A stretch of 17,646 nucleotides of DNA from UBA4644 sp964646225 (GTDB taxonomy: Bacteria > Bacillota > Clostridia > Oscillospirales > Butyricicoccaceae): positions 1 through 17,646 of the forward strand of contig CAZYAD010000029.1 in assembly GCA_964646225.1 (NCBI GenBank), given 5' to 3'. A model generated the notes under the pieces. The model was not told the origin of the DNA. It made no database searches and saw only the letters and a list, made by a program, of their open reading frames with translations. Each line of letters begins with the position of its first letter. The first letter of the stretch is position 1. A program made the position numbers and the translations under genes. Shown piece by piece: positions 15,163 through 17,646 of the stretch.

Positions 15163-16224
15163 TCAGGCCGATGGAAAATCGGCGTCGGCCACGCCGTCAA
15201 AATACCGGTGCAGCTCTCCGGCCCGCAGCAGGCCCCGGTCGGTGACATAGCCGGTGACCAGCTCCGCCGGGGTGAAGTCAAAGGCGGGATACAGCCCCCG
15301 GACACCGGGCAGCGTCACCCGCACACCCTGATGCTCCAGCACCGAGTCTCCGTCCCGATATTCCAGCGTCACGCTGTCCGCGTCGGGTCGTTTGCGGTCG
15401 GGCGCGCCGGTGACATAATAAGGTACCTGAAACCGACTGGCGCACAGGGCGATGGGAAAGGTGCCCACCTTGTTCACCACCGTGCCGTCCATGCAGATCA
15501 CATCGGCCGCCGAGGTGAACACATCCACCTTCCCCTGAGACAGCAGCAGCCCGGGCATATTGTCGCAGATCACCGTCACCGGCACTCCCTGCTGGGCCGC
15601 CACGCTGGCCGTCAGCCGCGCTCCCTGCAAATAGGGCCGGGTCTCCGGACAGAGCAGCTGCACCTCCTTGCCCATTCCGGCGGCGTCCCGCAGCAGCAGC
15701 CCCACCACCGTCTCGGCAAAGCACTGGGTCAGCACGGTGGCCCGCTGCGGCAGCCGGCGGGCCAGCTCCAGCGCACAGCGGTCGATGCTGCGGTAACGGG
15801 TCTCCATCATGTTCACTGCGTACTGCCGCAGGGCCTCGGGCACATCCTGCCCCTGCTCCAGCGCGGCCTCTGCCTCCCGGAGACAGGCGGCGGTGATGCC
15901 CTCCATGCGGGAGGCCGTGGTGGGCCGGGCGTGGGAGAGGGTGTGGGCCGCCCGCCGCAGAAAGGTCATGGGCTCCCGGCTGTCGCGGCACTCGTGGGCC
16001 GCCAGCGCCATGCCGTGGGCGGCGGCGTAATAGGGCCCGGCGCTCTGGGTCACCATATCGGCGATGGCCCGAGCCACCTCCCCGTGGGTGCGGCAGGTGA
16101 CGAACCGGGTCTCCATGGGGAAGACCCGTCTGTCCAGAATGCGGACGGCTCCGTCCTCATACCATGCCACATTTTCAAATCGCAGCAGAAACGCCAGACC
16201 ATGGTCGGCGCGTGTCGTGTTCAT
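15163..16224 (-). CDS. MtnA/eIF-2B-family sugar-phosphate isomerase
   Basis: This 353-residue protein starts at ATG 16224, chosen because GGAGGAGG lies just upstream. A longer in-frame reading from 16332 would need 36 atypical residues. It belongs to the eIF-2B alpha/beta/delta fold and resembles methylthioribose-1-phosphate isomerase (MtnA). Matching blocks are ARPTTASRM (about 99-107), RATVLTQC with the catalytic-type cysteine C168, ETRPYLQGARLTA (194-206), VICDNM with catalytic-type aspartate D221, and SAADVICMDGTVVNKVGTF (238-256). Keeping both Cys and Asp argues for an enzyme, not a translation factor subunit. The usual RGAPAIG loop is altered (AAHGMALAAHE). Substrates could be methylthioribose-1-phosphate, 5-deoxyribose-1-phosphate or ribose-phosphates. 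It is divergent from a nucleoside-type receptor gene, which would fit salvage of nucleoside-derived sugar phosphates. The exact reaction is unassigned. Confidence 0.8.
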   Translation of the reverse strand: MNTTRADHGLAFLLRFENVAWYEDGAVRILDRRVFPMETRFVTCRTHGEVARAIADMVTQSAGPYYAAAHGMALAAHECRDSREPMTFLRRAAHTLSHARPTTASRMEGITAACLREAEAALEQGQDVPEALRQYAVNMMETRYRSIDRCALELARRLPQRATVLTQCFAETVVGLLLRDAAGMGKEVQLLCPETRPYLQGARLTASVAAQQGVPVTVICDNMPGLLLSQGKVDVFTSAADVICMDGTVVNKVGTFPIALCASRFQVPYYVTGAPDRKRPDADSVTLEYRDGDSVLEHQGVRVTLPGVRGLYPAFDFTPAELVTGYVTDRGLLRAGELHRYFDGVADADFPSA

Positions 16225-16268
16225 AGAAAAGCCTCCTCCTGTCGGACGGCCTTTGCGTCCTTTGCTCG

Positions 16269-16274
16269 AGTATA
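16269..16274 (-). promoter_or_regulatory. Possible -10 box of the isomerase gene
   Basis: TATACT on the minus strand lies about 45 bases before the start codon. No convincing -35 box is found at 16-18 bases, so this is only a candidate. Confidence 0.3.
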
Positions 16275-16378
16275 CCGCATCCTTTTGCGATAATCCACAA
16301 AAAAACAATAAAATGCGAAAAAAATCCACCACCTTTCACAAACATTGGAAAGATTATGAGAAAATTGTCAAATGACGC

Positions 16379-16407
16379 TTGCAATTCAGCAAAAGAAATG
16401 ATACCAT
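16379..16407 (+). promoter_or_regulatory. Possible promoter of the BMP lipoprotein gene
   Basis: TTGCAA (16379-16384) lies 17 bases before TACCAT (16402-16407), which has a TG extension (TGATACCAT). Both boxes match 4 of 6 consensus bases. The expected start would be near 16414. Confidence 0.4.
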
Positions 16408-16434
16408 GGATGCGCAAAAACCTTTTCCCAACTT

Positions 16435-16448
16435 TGTGCATATGCACA
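16435..16448 (+). promoter_or_regulatory. Perfect 14-bp palindrome in the BMP gene leader
   Basis: TGTGCATATGCACA is a perfect palindrome just upstream of the AGGAGG ribosome site and downstream of the candidate promoter. Its form fits a dimeric repressor operator. The regulator is not identified. Confidence 0.4.
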
Positions 16449-16471
16449 CAATTAAAGAGGAGGAACCAAAA

Positions 16472-17509
16472 ATGAAAAAGTATCTGGCTCTGCTGCTGGC
16501 CGCCATGATGATCGTGGCTCTGGCTGCCGGCTGCGGAAACGACTCCGCCAATGGCGGAAACTCCGACAAGACCTTCAAGATCGGTATGGTCACCGATGTC
16601 GGCGGCGTCAACGACAAGTCCTTCAACCAGACTTCCTGGGAGGGCCTGCAGGCTCTGAAGGCTGCCGACAGCCGTTTTGAGGTCCAGTATCTGGAGTCCA
16701 AGACCGATGCCGACTATCAGGGCAATATCGAGACCTTCATGGATGAGGATTACGACCTGATCATCTGCGTGGGTTATATGCTGGCCACCGCCACCAAGGA
16801 GGCTGCCACCGCCCATCCCGATCAGCAGTTCGCCATCATCGATGACAGCTCCATCGATCTGCCCAACGTGGCCTGCCTGATGTTCGCGCAGAACCAGGCC
16901 TCCTACCTGGTGGGTCTGGTTGCCGGTATGATGACCGAGTCCAACACCGTGGGCTATGTTCAGGGTATGTTCTCCGAGTCCATGAACCAGTTCGCCGTGG
17001 GCTATATCTCTGGCGTCAAGGCCGCCAACCCCGAGGCTGAGATCCTGCAGTACAACGCCAACTCCTTCGGCGATGCCGCCGTTGGCAAGACCGCTGCCGT
17101 GGATATGATTACCAAGGGCGCCGATGTCATCTATCACGCTGCCGGCGGTACCGGCTCCGGTGTCATCGAGGGCTGCAAGGAGAATGGCATCTGGGCCATC
17201 GGCGTGGACTCTGACCAGAGCCCCCTGGCTCCCGAAAATGTCATCACCTCCGCTATGAAGCGTGTTGACAGCGCCGTTCAGGATATCTCCAAGCAGGTTG
17301 CCGACGGCAAGTTCGAGGCCGGCATCCATATGTACGACCTGTCCAACGAGGGCGTTGGCATTGCTCCCACCCAGACCCTGCTGCCCGAGAATGTTGTCTC
17401 TGCCGTCAACGATGCCATGGCGAAGATCCAGGCCGGCGAGATCACCGTTCCCAACTCTCCCGAGGAGCTGGAAGCCATCTATCCCGGCGTCTTTGCTCTG
17501 ACCGAGTAA
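16472..17509 (+). CDS. BMP-family (PnrA/Med-like) lipoprotein, ABC transporter substrate-binding protein
   Basis: This 345-residue secreted lipoprotein starts at ATG 16472, right after AGAGGAGGAACC. An in-frame ATG at 16379 would add 31 residues in front of the signal peptide and is rejected. The N-terminus MKKYLALLLAAMMIVALAAGC is a lipoprotein signal with lipobox LAAGC (Cys21), followed by a Ser/Asn/Gly-rich linker. The mature part has BMP-family blocks: IGMVTDVGGVNDKSFNQTSWEGL, QFAIIDDS, VGYVQGM, GKTAAVDMITKGADVIYHAAGGTGSGV and AIGVDSDQ. Family members bind purine nucleosides or related molecules for ABC import. The ATPase and permease genes are not in the window, and a strong terminator follows at once, so they lie elsewhere or beyond the edge. 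It is divergent from the MtnA-like isomerase. Confidence 0.92.
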   Translation: MKKYLALLLAAMMIVALAAGCGNDSANGGNSDKTFKIGMVTDVGGVNDKSFNQTSWEGLQALKAADSRFEVQYLESKTDADYQGNIETFMDEDYDLIICVGYMLATATKEAATAHPDQQFAIIDDSSIDLPNVACLMFAQNQASYLVGLVAGMMTESNTVGYVQGMFSESMNQFAVGYISGVKAANPEAEILQYNANSFGDAAVGKTAAVDMITKGADVIYHAAGGTGSGVIEGCKENGIWAIGVDSDQSPLAPENVITSAMKRVDSAVQDISKQVADGKFEAGIHMYDLSNEGVGIAPTQTLLPENVVSAVNDAMAKIQAGEITVPNSPEELEAIYPGVFALTE

Positions 17510-17519
17510 GTCTGTTTCC

Positions 17520-17555
17520 ACCTCCGCCGAAGTATTTCGGCGGAGGTCTTTTATT
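17520..17555 (+). terminator. Rho-independent terminator after the BMP lipoprotein gene
   Basis: A perfect 12-bp stem (17520-17531 with 17536-17547) with a GTAT loop is followed by TCTTTTATTTTTT-type U-rich sequence. It starts 10 bases after the stop. In such operons partial termination can raise the receptor level over downstream transporter genes, but none is visible here. Confidence 0.92.
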
Positions 17556-17591
17556 TTTTCGTCAGATAGTGGAATTTCCGCCAAAATGTGA

Positions 17592-17597
17592 TATAAT
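17592..17597 (+). promoter_or_regulatory. Extended -10 promoter-like element at the right edge
   Basis: TGATATAAT is a perfect extended -10 box. The hexamer 17 bases upstream, GTGGAA, is a poor -35. Transcription would start near 17604 and run straight into the final hairpin. Confidence 0.3.
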
Positions 17598-17606
17598 AAA
17601 AACAGA

Positions 17607-17646
17607 CGAACCCCGAACCCTTGATTTTTCAGGGGTTCGGGGTTTT
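17607..17646. terminator. Strong hairpin, probable bidirectional terminator at the window end
   Basis: AACCCCGAACCCTTGA (17609-17624) pairs with TCAGGGGTTCGGGGTT (17629-17644) with one G-U pair and a four-base TTTT loop, and the window ends in a T-run. On the minus strand a T-rich run follows after about 7 bases. It may serve a convergent gene beyond the edge. Confidence 0.7.

Noticed and set aside
14977..16293. A 438-codon plus-strand frame across the isomerase gene
   Set aside because: It is antisense to the isomerase, is dominated by His/Gly/Gln, and begins inside the transporter promoter region.
16225..16332. A 36-residue N-terminal extension of the isomerase
   Set aside because: It would include the likely promoter and leader. 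The ATG at 16224 has a strong GGAGGAGG site.
16175..17584. A 469-codon minus-strand frame opposite the BMP lipoprotein
   Set aside because: The plus strand has a lipobox, a ribosome site and a terminator. The minus frame is Gly/Asp/His-rich shadow coding.
1..17646. Mobile elements, CRISPR arrays, tRNA or rRNA genes
   Set aside because: I saw no transposase or integrase, no regularly spaced repeats, and no cloverleaf or rRNA-like sequence. The genes look like ordinary chromosomal metabolism.

Overview
The window looks like chromosome from a GC-rich, low-oxygen Gram-positive of the class Clostridia, probably an Oscillospiraceae-type gut fermenter (Flavonifractor, Oscillibacter or Intestinimonas-like). 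This placement is inferred from gene content: a split glycine decarboxylase (GcvPA/GcvPB), a tandem glycine riboswitch, strong AGGAGG ribosome sites, a CtfAB/AtoDA-type CoA-transferase, an AtoE-type short-chain fatty acid transporter and a BMP lipoprotein. No rRNA or other marker gene is present to fix the genus.

Layout. 1-922 (+): the end of a CoA-transferase subunit A gene, the complete subunit B gene, and a terminator. 1014-2315 (-): a two-gene unit encoding an SPFH membrane protein and a small ribbon-helix-helix protein, behind a good promoter with overlapping inverted repeats. 2334-10920 (-): a long glycine-cleavage operon with, in order of transcription, promoter, tandem glycine riboswitch with terminator, a fused gcvT-glyA gene, gcvH, gcvPA, gcvPB, lplA, lpdA and a terminator. 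11028-13430 (-): two overlapping CNNM/CorC-like membrane genes. 13466-14986 (-): a short-chain fatty acid transporter whose promoter carries a Rex-like operator. 15163-16224 (-): an MtnA/eIF-2B-family sugar-phosphate isomerase, divergent from 16472-17509 (+), a BMP-family nucleoside-type lipoprotein. The right edge holds two strong hairpins with a promoter-like element between them.

How it fits together. The central operon is nearly self-contained. GcvPA/PB decarboxylate glycine onto lipoyl-GcvH. The T domain releases ammonia and makes methylene-tetrahydrofolate. The SHMT domain on the same chain can join that one-carbon unit to a second glycine to give serine. LpdA reoxidises the lipoyl arm and LplA attaches lipoate. 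Glycine is the likely inducer through the riboswitch. The flanking CoA-transferase and fatty acid transporter suggest amino-acid or short-chain-acid fermentation, and the Rex-like site suggests that NADH/NAD+ balance controls the transporter.

The most unusual item is the single 882-codon GcvT-SHMT fusion. Next are the Rex-like site, the inverted repeats in front of the SPFH/RHH pair, and the isomerase-nucleoside receptor pairing.
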